Assembly (NCBI GenBank): GCA_041690995.1
Contig: JBEPVM010000067.1
Location: 1-6,431 of the forward strand
Source of the DNA: UBA4722 sp041690995
GTDB lineage: Bacteria > Pseudomonadota > Gammaproteobacteria > DSM-16500
Reading direction: 5' to 3'
Length of the DNA: 6,431 bases
Shown: piece after piece, positions 1-5,080 of the stretch
Position numbering within the stretch: position 1 is the first letter of the stretch
Layout: each line of letters begins with the position of its first letter
The notes under the pieces: model-generated
The model's database searches: none
The model's input: only the letters and a program-made list of their open reading frames with translations
What the model was told of the DNA's origin: nothing
Made by a program: the position numbers and the translations under genes

Positions 1-24
1 AGTTTAGCTACATGTCAAAATGGG

Positions 25-66
25 TTCCCGCCTTCGCGGGAATGACAAGCTTTCGTGGGAATGACA
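25..66. repeat. Dispersed-type inverted repeat TTCCCGC-CTTC-GCGGGAA with a partial second copy
   Basis: Seven bases TTCCCGC (25-31) pair with GCGGGAA (36-42) around a CTTC loop. The tail GGGAATGACA (39-48) recurs at 56-65, giving a partial tandem copy. Sequences of the TTCCCGC...GCGGGAATGAC type are common dispersed intergenic repeats in many bacterial genomes. The element lies downstream of the minus-strand symporter stop codon, so it could also fold at the end of that transcript, but no strong U-run follows on that strand. Its family membership is from memory. Confidence 0.6.
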
Positions 67-108
67 CAGTTAAATGAACATTCTCACTAATCCACCCTGC
101 AACCTAAA

Positions 109-1380
109 TTAAATAACCGCTTCGGTGTTATAAATAGCAGGGGTTTGTTTTTCAGTTGTTGTAGCAGCAAGTAGGGTTTTCCTGGAGGTAGCGAGGTAAT
201 CAACAGTCGCAGCGCAGACTAGGCTGCCCCATACATTTACCATTGTACGAAAGCGATCTAAAATACGGTCGAAAGGCAATAATAAAACAAGTGCTGAGGT
301 TGGAACATTAGCGCTGCGTAATACCATCACCATGGTGACCAAGCCCCCTTCGGGAATACCTGTCGAACCCATCCCTGCAACGATCGAGGTTATAAAAATA
401 CCTAATTGCGCCATAATAGAAAGATGCATTCCCAAAATTTGACAGAAAAATAAAGTAGAAACTGCTTCATACATAGCAGTGCCTGCTAAATTGATCGTTG
501 TTGAGAAGGGCAGAACAAAACGTGCTACTTCATCAGAAATGCGCTGTTGTTTAGCTGCGATCAATGCCACAGGCAATGTTGCAATAGAGCTGGATGTGAC
601 GAATGCAGTGAGCATAGGGTTACTCGCATGACGTATAAATTCACTTGTTTTTTTGCGAGTGATATATTTCACAATGGCAAACTGCCATAAGCATTGTAAA
701 AATAACCCCAATAAAAATACGACAATAAATAGCAACATGCCGCGCACACTTTCCATTAATCTTTTTTGCAATGCTGCCTCTGCAATGGCTGATCCTAATA
801 AAGAAAATAAGCCTATGGGGGTGAGGTACATGAGCCAAATAATCATTTTAACGAATACATCACGCAAGCCATTAAATAAATTCATCACAGGCTTGGCGGA
901 TTCACCCACTGATATACAAGCGATGGAGAATACGATACTAAAGAACACAATCGGCATAATTTCAAATTTTGCAGCCGCTGCAACAATATTAGGTGGAAAT
1001 AATGTAAGTAGGAAAGAAGAGAAATCAATCGTTTTTGTATGCGTGTGGCTTGCATTCGCTAAAATCAGTTCTGGCGGTAATCCAATGCCTGGTTTAAAGA
1101 TATTTAATAAAAGTAAGCCAATGACCACTGCAAATGAAACGCTCGCCAAGACATAGAAAATAGTATAGATGCCGATTGAGCCTAAGCGTTTAGTATTACC
1201 TATAGAAGTAATTGCGCCAACAAGAGCAGAGAAAATAAGAGGCAGTGCGATTAATTTAAGTAAATTGATGAAGAGAGTGCCCATCCATCGAATTGAAATC
1301 ATTTGCTCAGGCAGCCAAATACCACCAACAATACCTAACACTATACTAACTAGAATAAAACAAAACATTTTATTGTTCAT
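109..1380 (-). CDS. Dicarboxylate/amino acid:cation symporter (DAACS/SLC1 family)
   Basis: This 423-residue polytopic membrane protein has the usual length and fold signature of the GltP/DctA/GltPh family, which imports dicarboxylates or acidic amino acids with Na+ or H+. In order it shows N-terminal hydrophobic helices, the hairpin-1 serine motif (TSSSIATLP, 262-270), the TM7 motif NLAGT (297-301), hairpin 2 (GMGSTGIPEGG, 336-346) and the TM8 motif D371-RIL-D375-RFR378-TMVN382-VWGS386. Residues matching GltPh D390, D394, R397 and N401 (substrate site) are present. Two Na+ ligand positions differ: the Asp of NMDGT is Ala299 and the Asp of NVxGD is Ser386. The ATG at 1380 is preceded by AAGGTG about 9 nt upstream on the minus strand, supporting this start. 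It is transcribed away from the glycosyltransferase gene and looks monocistronic. The substrate cannot be told from sequence; the altered cation sites leave the coupling ion open. Confidence 0.93.
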   Translation of the reverse strand: MNNKMFCFILVSIVLGIVGGIWLPEQMISIRWMGTLFINLLKLIALPLIFSALVGAITSIGNTKRLGSIGIYTIFYVLASVSFAVVIGLLLLNIFKPGIGLPPELILANASHTHTKTIDFSSFLLTLFPPNIVAAAAKFEIMPIVFFSIVFSIACISVGESAKPVMNLFNGLRDVFVKMIIWLMYLTPIGLFSLLGSAIAEAALQKRLMESVRGMLLFIVVFLLGLFLQCLWQFAIVKYITRKKTSEFIRHASNPMLTAFVTSSSIATLPVALIAAKQQRISDEVARFVLPFSTTINLAGTAMYEAVSTLFFCQILGMHLSIMAQLGIFITSIVAGMGSTGIPEGGLVTMVMVLRSANVPTSALVLLLPFDRILDRFRTMVNVWGSLVCAATVDYLATSRKTLLAATTTEKQTPAIYNTEAVI

Positions 1381-1426
1381 GAGCGCATTTCACCTTTTAT
1401 ATATAAAAAAAGTTTTAAACCAGACA

Positions 1427-1447
1427 CCCTTCCTGAGTGCAGGAGGG
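1427..1447. other. Intergenic hairpin upstream of the symporter gene
   Basis: CCC (1427-1429) and TCCTG (1431-1435) pair with CAGGA (1440-1444) and GGG (1445-1447) around an AGTG loop, with one bulged T at 1430. It lies about 50 bases upstream of the symporter start, so it may be a protein-binding dyad or part of that gene's leader. I could not pick a convincing minus-strand promoter here, only a TATATA stretch near 1399-1404 that sits very close to the ribosome-binding site. The rest of 1381-1505 holds no credible gene. Confidence 0.3.
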
Positions 1448-1505
1448 GAAGATGGAGCAACCCTCACTGATGAAATCCTTTCTTAACTATAAAAACATGA
1501 ATTCT

Positions 1506-1534
1506 TTGTTATGCCTTTCGGACAGTATTATACT
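1506..1534 (+). promoter_or_regulatory. Sigma70-type promoter for the glycosyltransferase gene
   Basis: TTGTTA at 1506-1511 (4 of 6 to TTGACA) is followed after exactly 17 bases by TATACT at 1529-1534 (5 of 6 to TATAAT). Transcription would begin near 1541, leaving a leader of about 48 nt before the ATG at 1589. This is one of the two best-formed promoters in the window. No operator-like repeat was seen around it. Confidence 0.6.
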
Positions 1535-1588
1535 CGAATCTTGAGAGTAGTCATCGATTATTAATTCATACAAAGAGGATAGGCAGGC

Positions 1589-2554
1589 ATGATATTAAAA
1601 GAAAGAAAACAACTCGTTGAAAGTAAAGAGATATTTATATCATGTGTTGTTCCCGTTTATAATGAAGAGCCTAATATTGATGCGTTTTTTTCTAAATTAC
1701 AAGCTGCCTTACGTCAATTAACGCAGCATTTTGAGATTATTGTGGTAGATGATGGTAGCCGCGATGCGACTATTGAAAAAATTATTCAATTACCTAAAGA
1801 CTATTGTCTTAAGCTACTCGGATTTTCACGTAATTTCGGTAAAGAAAGTGCATTGCTAGCGGGTTTAGAACATGCCTCAGGCGAGGCAGTGATTTTGATG
1901 GATGCAGATTTTCAACATCCTATAGAACTGCTAGCCACTTTTCTGACTCACTGGAGCGAAGGTTATGACATGGTGTATGGTATTCGCAAAAATCGTGATA
2001 GTGAATCGTGGATGAAACGAAATTCAGCTCGATTATTTTATTGGTTGATGACGAAGTTGACTAAAATAGATATGCCGAATAACGCAGGTGATTTTCGTTT
2101 ATTGGATCGCAAAGTTGTGAATGCATTGAATAGTTTTAGAGAGCGCACTCGATTCATGAAAGGATTATATGCTTGGGTGGGTTTTAAAAAAATAGCAGTG
2201 CCTTATGAAGTGCAGGCAAGAGTAGCAGGAAAAAGCGCTTGGGGATGGGGTAAATTAACAGAGCTTGCAGTGACGGGGATCACAGCGTTTTCTAATGTAC
2301 CATTGCGCATTTGGGGCTTTATTGGGTTTGTTATTTCGCTGAGTTCATTGCTGTATGCGATTTATATTATTGCTGTGACACTTGTTTATGGCGCGGATCT
2401 GCCTGGTTATCCAACCATAGTGGTTGCGATTATGTTTTTTGGCGGGATTCAATTATTATCTATTGGCATTTTAGGTGAATATATTGCCCGGATTTTTACT
2501 GAGGTAAAGCAACGGCCTTATTATATTTTGGAGCAGAAGCATGGGTTTGAGTAA
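1589..2554 (+). CDS. GT2 family polyprenyl-phosphate glycosyltransferase (GtrB/DPM1-like)
   Basis: The 321-residue protein has a cytoplasmic GT-A domain (about 15-230) followed by two membrane helices (about 240-263 and 273-300), the layout of bactoprenol-phosphate glucosyltransferases such as GtrB. Visible motifs are VVPVYNEE (20-27), VVDDGS (52-57, nucleotide binding), the metal-binding DAD (105-107) in MDADFQHP, NAGDFRLLD (165-173) and the RVAGKS segment (211-216) before the juxtamembrane SNVPLR (235-240). Family knowledge says it would move a sugar from a nucleotide donor to undecaprenyl phosphate at the inner membrane, for lipid A, O-antigen or wall-glycan modification. The ATG at 1589 is preceded by AGAGG about 12 nt upstream and by AGG at shorter range. 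No flippase (GtrA-like) or second transferase adjoins it. It ends convergently with the next gene, 40 bases apart. Donor sugar and final acceptor are unknown. Confidence 0.92.
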   Translation: MILKERKQLVESKEIFISCVVPVYNEEPNIDAFFSKLQAALRQLTQHFEIIVVDDGSRDATIEKIIQLPKDYCLKLLGFSRNFGKESALLAGLEHASGEAVILMDADFQHPIELLATFLTHWSEGYDMVYGIRKNRDSESWMKRNSARLFYWLMTKLTKIDMPNNAGDFRLLDRKVVNALNSFRERTRFMKGLYAWVGFKKIAVPYEVQARVAGKSAWGWGKLTELAVTGITAFSNVPLRIWGFIGFVISLSSLLYAIYIIAVTLVYGADLPGYPTIVVAIMFFGGIQLLSIGILGEYIARIFTEVKQRPYYILEQKHGFE

Positions 2555-2561
2555 GGTTCGC

Positions 2562-2596
2562 ATCACCGGTGGTGATAAGATTTTAAGAATTTTTTT
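2562..2596 (+). terminator. Weak hairpin with distal T-run after the glycosyltransferase gene
   Basis: ATCACC (2562-2567) pairs with GGTGAT (2571-2576) around GGT. T-runs follow at 2581-2584 and 2590-2596. The hairpin starts 8 bases after the stop codon, which fits an intrinsic terminator, but the longest T-run begins 13 bases past the stem, so termination may be inefficient. The T-run overlaps the stop codon of the convergent minus-strand gene. Confidence 0.35.
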
Positions 2597-3260
2597 ACAG
2601 ACGGCGTTTACAGCGATGCTCAATCAACGTACCGATAATTTCACTATTTTTTTCAGTGAGAATGATATTTCCCCAATCTTCATTCAGTGAAATCAATTCA
2701 AATTGATGAGTCAAAAAAGGAGAAGTAGATTTATATTTCCTGAACACAATCGCGCCGGTTGGGATGAGTTTTGCGAGAATGTATTCCCCCGGGCGAGGTT
2801 TAATGGCAGGATCAATAATGACAAGATCAAGGGAGGTAAAAAGAGGCTCCATGCTATTGTCAGAAATCCTAAATGCAAAAGCATCAGGACCTGCGATTTG
2901 GGTGAGTGTTTCATCCAGTCCGACTTCGGAAAGAATTTCTTTGTATTTTTCTTCTGAATAATCGGCTTCTTGATAATGTAAAAGAGGAATGCGGCGAGTC
3001 GTCACGTCTATCAACTCCATCGGTCGCATATTCCCATAGCCGAACTGTAACCAGTCAGGCGTGACATTGAGTATTTTAGTGGCTTTTAGCAAATTGCCCC
3101 CTTCAATGCTATGGGTTTTATTGGACTCCCATTGGGTGATGGCGGTACGGGATATTTTTTTCTTATCAAACAATTGGCTGATGCCCTTGGCTAAGGCTTC
3201 TTGGCTTAAGCCTGCTTCGAGACGGGCTTTTTTAATTCTTTTTGCAAAATTTGACATCAT
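2595..3260 (-). CDS. XRE-family HTH / S24 (LexA-like) repressor-type regulator, copy 1
   Basis: The 221-residue protein has an N-terminal XRE helix-turn-helix (about 4-75: RIKKARLEAGLSQ, then ISRTAITQWESNKT) and a C-terminal S24/LexA-like domain (about 90-210). The S24 nucleophile is visible as Ser136 in ISDNSMEPLF, followed by the DLVIIDP and PGEYILAKL strands. Where LexA and lambda CI have the catalytic Lys (TVKR, TFKK), this protein reads VFRKY, giving Arg174. The usual Ala-Gly cleavage site after the VPLLSW-like strand is Ala99-Asp100. About seven extra residues (QLFDKKK, 29-35) separate HTH helices 2 and 3. Start is ATG 3260 or the adjacent ATG 3257; only a weak AAGAAG precedes them. It is a paralog of, and transcribed away from, the gene at 3506. 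It probably binds DNA as a dimer in the shared intergenic region. The DNA-binding role is well supported; target genes and inducing signal are unknown. Confidence 0.92.
   Translation of the reverse strand: MMSNFAKRIKKARLEAGLSQEALAKGISQLFDKKKISRTAITQWESNKTHSIEGGNLLKATKILNVTPDWLQFGYGNMRPMELIDVTTRRIPLLHYQEADYSEEKYKEILSEVGLDETLTQIAGPDAFAFRISDNSMEPLFTSLDLVIIDPAIKPRPGEYILAKLIPTGAIVFRKYKSTSPFLTHQFELISLNEDWGNIILTEKNSEIIGTLIEHRCKRRL
2601..2633 (-). repeat. 33-nt inverted copy shared with 4154-4186
   Basis: The minus strand here matches the plus strand at 4154-4186 in 32 of 33 bases, including 27 identical bases in a row (2601-2627). It encodes the C-terminal GT-LIEHRCKRR segment of the S24-type regulator. 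Third codon positions are identical although the two genes differ freely at third positions elsewhere. Confidence 0.85.
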
Positions 3261-3298
3261 TATTCTTCTTAATTAATCAACAACTCATTTTAAGTATC

Positions 3299-3309
3299 AT
3301 CTTAACACT
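3299..3309 (-). other. Leader element AGTGTTAAGAT of copy 1
   Basis: Read on the minus strand, AGTGTTAAGAT matches AGTGTTAGCAT on the plus strand at 3472-3482 in 9 of 11 bases. Each lies between the TATACT element and the start codon of its own gene. The pair suggests the two leaders descend from one duplicated sequence or keep a common binding site. It is flanked by TATCAT (3295-3300) and ATGATA (3316-3321), a 6-bp dyad. Confidence 0.4.
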
Positions 3310-3328
3310 ATCTAAATGATAATGATAA

Positions 3329-3346
3329 GTAAGTATACAGACTTAC
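3329..3346 (-). promoter_or_regulatory. Inverted repeat GTAAGT-N6-ACTTAC over the candidate -10 of copy 1
   Basis: GTAAGT (3329-3334) and ACTTAC (3341-3346) form a perfect 6-bp dyad with a 6-base spacer. On the minus strand it contains TATACT (complement of 3332-3337), a 5-of-6 match to a -10 box, 71 bases upstream of the ATG at 3260. No good -35 hexamer was found, so expression may be weak or activator-dependent. The 13 bases 3329-3341 match the complement of 3431-3443 at 12 positions. That makes this a strong candidate operator half, probably bound by one or both adjacent regulators. Confidence 0.5.
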
Positions 3347-3356
3347 GTGATTAAAC

Positions 3357-3366
3357 TGTCTTTTAA
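3357..3366 (-). other. Mirrored block TTAAAAGACA (left copy)
   Basis: On the minus strand this reads TTAAAAGACA. The plus strand at 3417-3426 reads TTTAAAGACA, 9 of 10 identical. Both lie upstream of the TATACT element of their own gene, so they extend the mirror symmetry of the control region. The distance to TATACT differs on the two sides (19 versus 8 bases). Confidence 0.35.
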
Positions 3367-3416
3367 GGGGATTTAAAAGTAACAAAGGGGGTCGATCAAG
3401 GGTTGCATAATGTTAT

Positions 3417-3443
3417 TTTAAAGACAATTGTCTATATACTTAC
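3417..3443 (+). promoter_or_regulatory. Candidate operator/-10 region of copy 2: palindrome AGACAATTGTCT plus TATACT
   Basis: AGACAATTGTCT at 3422-3433 is a perfect 12-bp palindrome. It is followed at once by TATACT (3435-3440), a 5-of-6 match to a -10 box located 65 bases before the GTG at 3506. The block TCTATATACTTAC (3431-3443) is the inverted, 12-of-13 match of 3329-3341. The palindrome would sit between the -35 and -10 regions, a typical place for repressor binding. No good -35 hexamer at 16-18 bases was found. Confidence 0.5.
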
Positions 3444-3462
3444 TTTTATTTCGAGACTAAAA

Positions 3463-3484
3463 TGATGCTACAGTGTTAGCATCA
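3463..3484 (+). other. Perfect 8-bp hairpin/dyad in the leader of copy 2
   Basis: TGATGCTA (3463-3470) pairs perfectly with TAGCATCA (3477-3484) around the six bases CAGTGT. It ends 7 bases before the ribosome-binding site GGAGG at 3492. It could act as a DNA operator or as an mRNA hairpin that modulates translation. The left-hand gene shares only the AGTGTTA part and lacks this hairpin. Confidence 0.5.
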
Positions 3485-3491
3485 ATATCAC

Positions 3492-3508
3492 GGAGGAATG
3501 TGACTGTG
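3492..3508 (+). promoter_or_regulatory. Ribosome-binding site that fixes the GTG start of copy 2
   Basis: GGAGG at 3492-3496 is 9 bases from the GTG at 3506, the ideal spacing. It is only 3 bases from the in-frame GTG at 3500, and lies downstream of the in-frame GTG at 3473, which is itself inside the hairpin loop. The start at 3506 also gives an N-terminus matching that of the paralog. Confidence 0.75.
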
Positions 3509-4198
3509 GGTACGCTAACTTTTACTGACCGAATCAAAAAAGCTCGTCGCGAAGCGGGCTTGAGCCAGAATGCATTGGCAGAAGCCATGAGCCAGATTTT
3601 AGATAAGAAAAAAATCTCACGGAGCGCGATCGCCCAGTGGGAATCCAGCAAAACGAATGGAATAGAAGCCGCTAATTTACTGAAAGCAACCCGAGTGTTG
3701 GGCGTGACGCCTGACTGGTTGCAATTCGGGGAAGGACAGATGAGAGCAAAACAATCTCGTTTTCCATCCAGTAACAGTGTGCCACTTTTGAGTTATGCGC
3801 AGGCGATAAATTGTATGGAAAAAGAAGAAAAAGAAAATCTTTCTAAGATAGGATTGGATGAGGAACTCGCAAGAATTGCAAGTCCGCATTCTTTTGCGTT
3901 AGTGATTCATGATACGAGTATGGCGCCTATTTTTAGGCCCGATGATATTATTATCATTGATCCCACAGTTGTACCTTGTCCAGGTGAATATGTCGTTGCC
4001 AAATTAAAAGAAAATAAAGATAAAAAAGAAGTGCTTGTTTTTAGAAAATATCGACCGCTTTTTCATAATGGCGCGGACGGGTTTGAGTTGGTTGCCCTCA
4101 GTGAAGATTGGAATAAAATTGTGGTGCATAACCGTGGTGAAGGAGAAATTGTGGGTACCTTGATTGAGCATCGCTGTAAACGCCGTATTCATGAGTAA
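3506..4198 (+). CDS. XRE-family HTH / S24 (LexA-like) repressor-type regulator, copy 2
   Basis: With GTG 3506 as start the protein has 230 residues; the frame is open back to GTG 3473, but the GGAGG site favours 3506. It has the same architecture as the minus-strand paralog: an XRE HTH (about 8-80, RIKKARREAGLSQ and ISRSAIAQWESSKT) and an S24 domain (about 92-222). Ser138 in HDTSMAPIF is the expected nucleophile. Arg180 in VFRKY replaces the catalytic Lys, and Ala100-Ile101 stands where Ala-Gly is normally cut. The helix 2-3 insertion (QILDKKK) is shared. The recognition helices of the two paralogs are almost identical, so they probably bind overlapping sites. The C-terminus ends in the shared LIEHRCKRR, then IHE. 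Divergent transcription over the 245-bp operator-rich region suggests mutual and self regulation. No phage structural or integrase genes are nearby. An autocleaving prophage repressor remains possible if Arg can serve as base. Confidence 0.92.
   Translation: MGTLTFTDRIKKARREAGLSQNALAEAMSQILDKKKISRSAIAQWESSKTNGIEAANLLKATRVLGVTPDWLQFGEGQMRAKQSRFPSSNSVPLLSYAQAINCMEKEEKENLSKIGLDEELARIASPHSFALVIHDTSMAPIFRPDDIIIIDPTVVPCPGEYVVAKLKENKDKKEVLVFRKYRPLFHNGADGFELVALSEDWNKIVVHNRGEGEIVGTLIEHRCKRRIHE
4154..4186 (+). repeat. 33-nt inverted copy shared with 2601-2633
   Basis: This is the partner of the repeat at the end of the minus-strand paralog: 32 of 33 bases match the reverse complement of 2601-2633. The two copies are in inverted orientation and bracket about 1.5 kb carrying both regulator genes and their control region. 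Confidence 0.85.
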
Positions 4199-4208
4199 CT
4201 TCTATTGT

Positions 4209-4227
4209 AGGAGCCTCTTGGCATCCT
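4209..4227 (+). terminator. Hairpin after the copy 2 stop codon, possible weak terminator
   Basis: AGGAGCC (4209-4215) pairs with GGC (4220-4222) and TCCT (4224-4227) around TCTT, with one bulged A at 4223. It lies 10 bases after the TAA of the S24 regulator. The following bases are A-rich rather than T-rich, so a classical intrinsic terminator is doubtful, but the hairpin separates this unit from the next promoter. Confidence 0.3.
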
Positions 4228-4251
4228 TGATTAAAAATGAAAAATCGTTGC

Positions 4252-4279
4252 TTGTAAAATTTTTTAAAGGCACTATAAT
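4252..4279 (+). promoter_or_regulatory. Sigma70-type promoter for the response regulator gene
   Basis: TTGTAA (4252-4257, 4 of 6 to consensus) is followed after 16 bases by a perfect TATAAT (4274-4279). Transcription would start near 4286, about 39 nt before the ATG at 4325. This indicates that the response regulator is transcribed independently of the upstream S24 gene. Confidence 0.6.
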
Positions 4280-4324
4280 GACGAGTGTTATCTTAGTAAC
4301 ATACGCTAGCTAGGGTCGGTCGTA

Positions 4325-4984
4325 ATGGTGACAACGGCTCTTATTATAGATGACCACGAAATCGTTCGCATTGCTATCCGATATAAACTGCAATCAATGG
4401 CAATGGTAAGAGTGGTAGGTGATGCAGCGAATGGATCAGAGGGCCTGCGTCTTGCTAAAGAGTTGCATCCCGATATCATTTTTATGGATATTTTAATGCC
4501 GGGGATGGACGGGATTGAAACAACTCGCAAAGTACTGGCTTATCATCCAGGTATTAAAATTATTATTCTGAGTAAGGTACAAACCTATCTTTACCCTGCC
4601 TATTTATTAAAAATGGGCGTGTCTGCTTATCTCTCTAAAAATTGCACCCCGGAAGAAATGTTCACAGCAGTGAGAAATGTTATCGCAGGAAAGCGGTATA
4701 TTAGTTCCATTATTACGGAGCGACTTGCATTAAAGAATATGGGGGGTCGTCAAAAAATTGCTGCTTCTTTCGATTTATTATCGTTACGTGAGTTACAAAT
4801 TGCTTTGCAGCTTATAGAGGGAAAAGAAGTCAATAAGATTGCTGCTATTTTGCATCTCAGTCCTCAAACGGTGAGAGCTCACCGGGATCGGATATTTGAA
4901 AAATTAAATATCAGAAATTCAGTTGCGCTTATTTTATTAGCAAAAGAACTGGGTTATTTGGAAGAAATATCTTTGCTTACATGA
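4325..4984 (+). CDS. NarL/LuxR-family response regulator, GacA/UvrY/LetA-like
   Basis: The 219-residue protein has a receiver domain (about 4-120) and a LuxR-type HTH (about 150-212). Receiver residues present are D9 and D10 (IIDDHE), the phospho-acceptor D55 (FMDILMPGMDG), S83 (ILSK) and K105 (YLSKN). The segment around 122-136 (GKRYISSIITERLAL) and the HTH (LSLRELQ, 152-158; VNKIAAILHLSPQTVRAHR, 169-187) resemble GacA, UvrY and Legionella LetA. Those regulators are phosphorylated by BarA/LetS-type hybrid kinases and drive small RNAs that titrate CsrA. No kinase gene is in the window, so it is an orphan here. AGGGT lies about 9 nt before the ATG, and a good promoter precedes it. The next gene also encodes a LuxR-type HTH and follows after 96 bases with no clear terminator between. 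Family assignment is firm; orthology to GacA itself is uncertain. Confidence 0.93.
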   Translation: MVTTALIIDDHEIVRIAIRYKLQSMAMVRVVGDAANGSEGLRLAKELHPDIIFMDILMPGMDGIETTRKVLAYHPGIKIIILSKVQTYLYPAYLLKMGVSAYLSKNCTPEEMFTAVRNVIAGKRYISSIITERLALKNMGGRQKIAASFDLLSLRELQIALQLIEGKEVNKIAAILHLSPQTVRAHRDRIFEKLNIRNSVALILLAKELGYLEEISLLT

Positions 4985-5080
4985 TTTTTATTTTTAATAG
5001 ATACAAAAAGTGAATGTTTGATTGCTCTATGCTATTTTATCTTCCTCTATGATTATTGTACTTTATAAGCGATAAGTCTC

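Noticed and set aside
1..66. CRISPR-like tandem repeat
   Set aside because: There are only two partial copies, with no regular spacer, and the sequence matches a common dispersed inverted-repeat style.
653..1156. Open plus-strand frame of 167 codons
   Set aside because: It lies antisense inside the symporter gene, has low-complexity composition and no family signature; it is a by-product of the opposite reading frame.
1420..1486. Possible short peptide or T-box/attenuator leader upstream of the symporter
   Set aside because: There is a hairpin, but no specifier-loop, leader-peptide or alternative antiterminator structure, and the open frame is a tail of an antisense frame.
3473..3505. GTG 3473 or GTG 3500 as start of the second S24 regulator
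   Set aside because: 3473 lies upstream of the GGAGG site and in a hairpin loop, and 3500 is only 3 bases from GGAGG. GTG 3506 has ideal spacing and matches the paralog's N-terminus.
2595..4198. Prophage immunity region (cI/cro)
   Set aside because: The architecture is reminiscent, but no integrase, excisionase, replication or structural phage genes are in the window and no att-like direct repeats were seen. It is kept only as an analogy.
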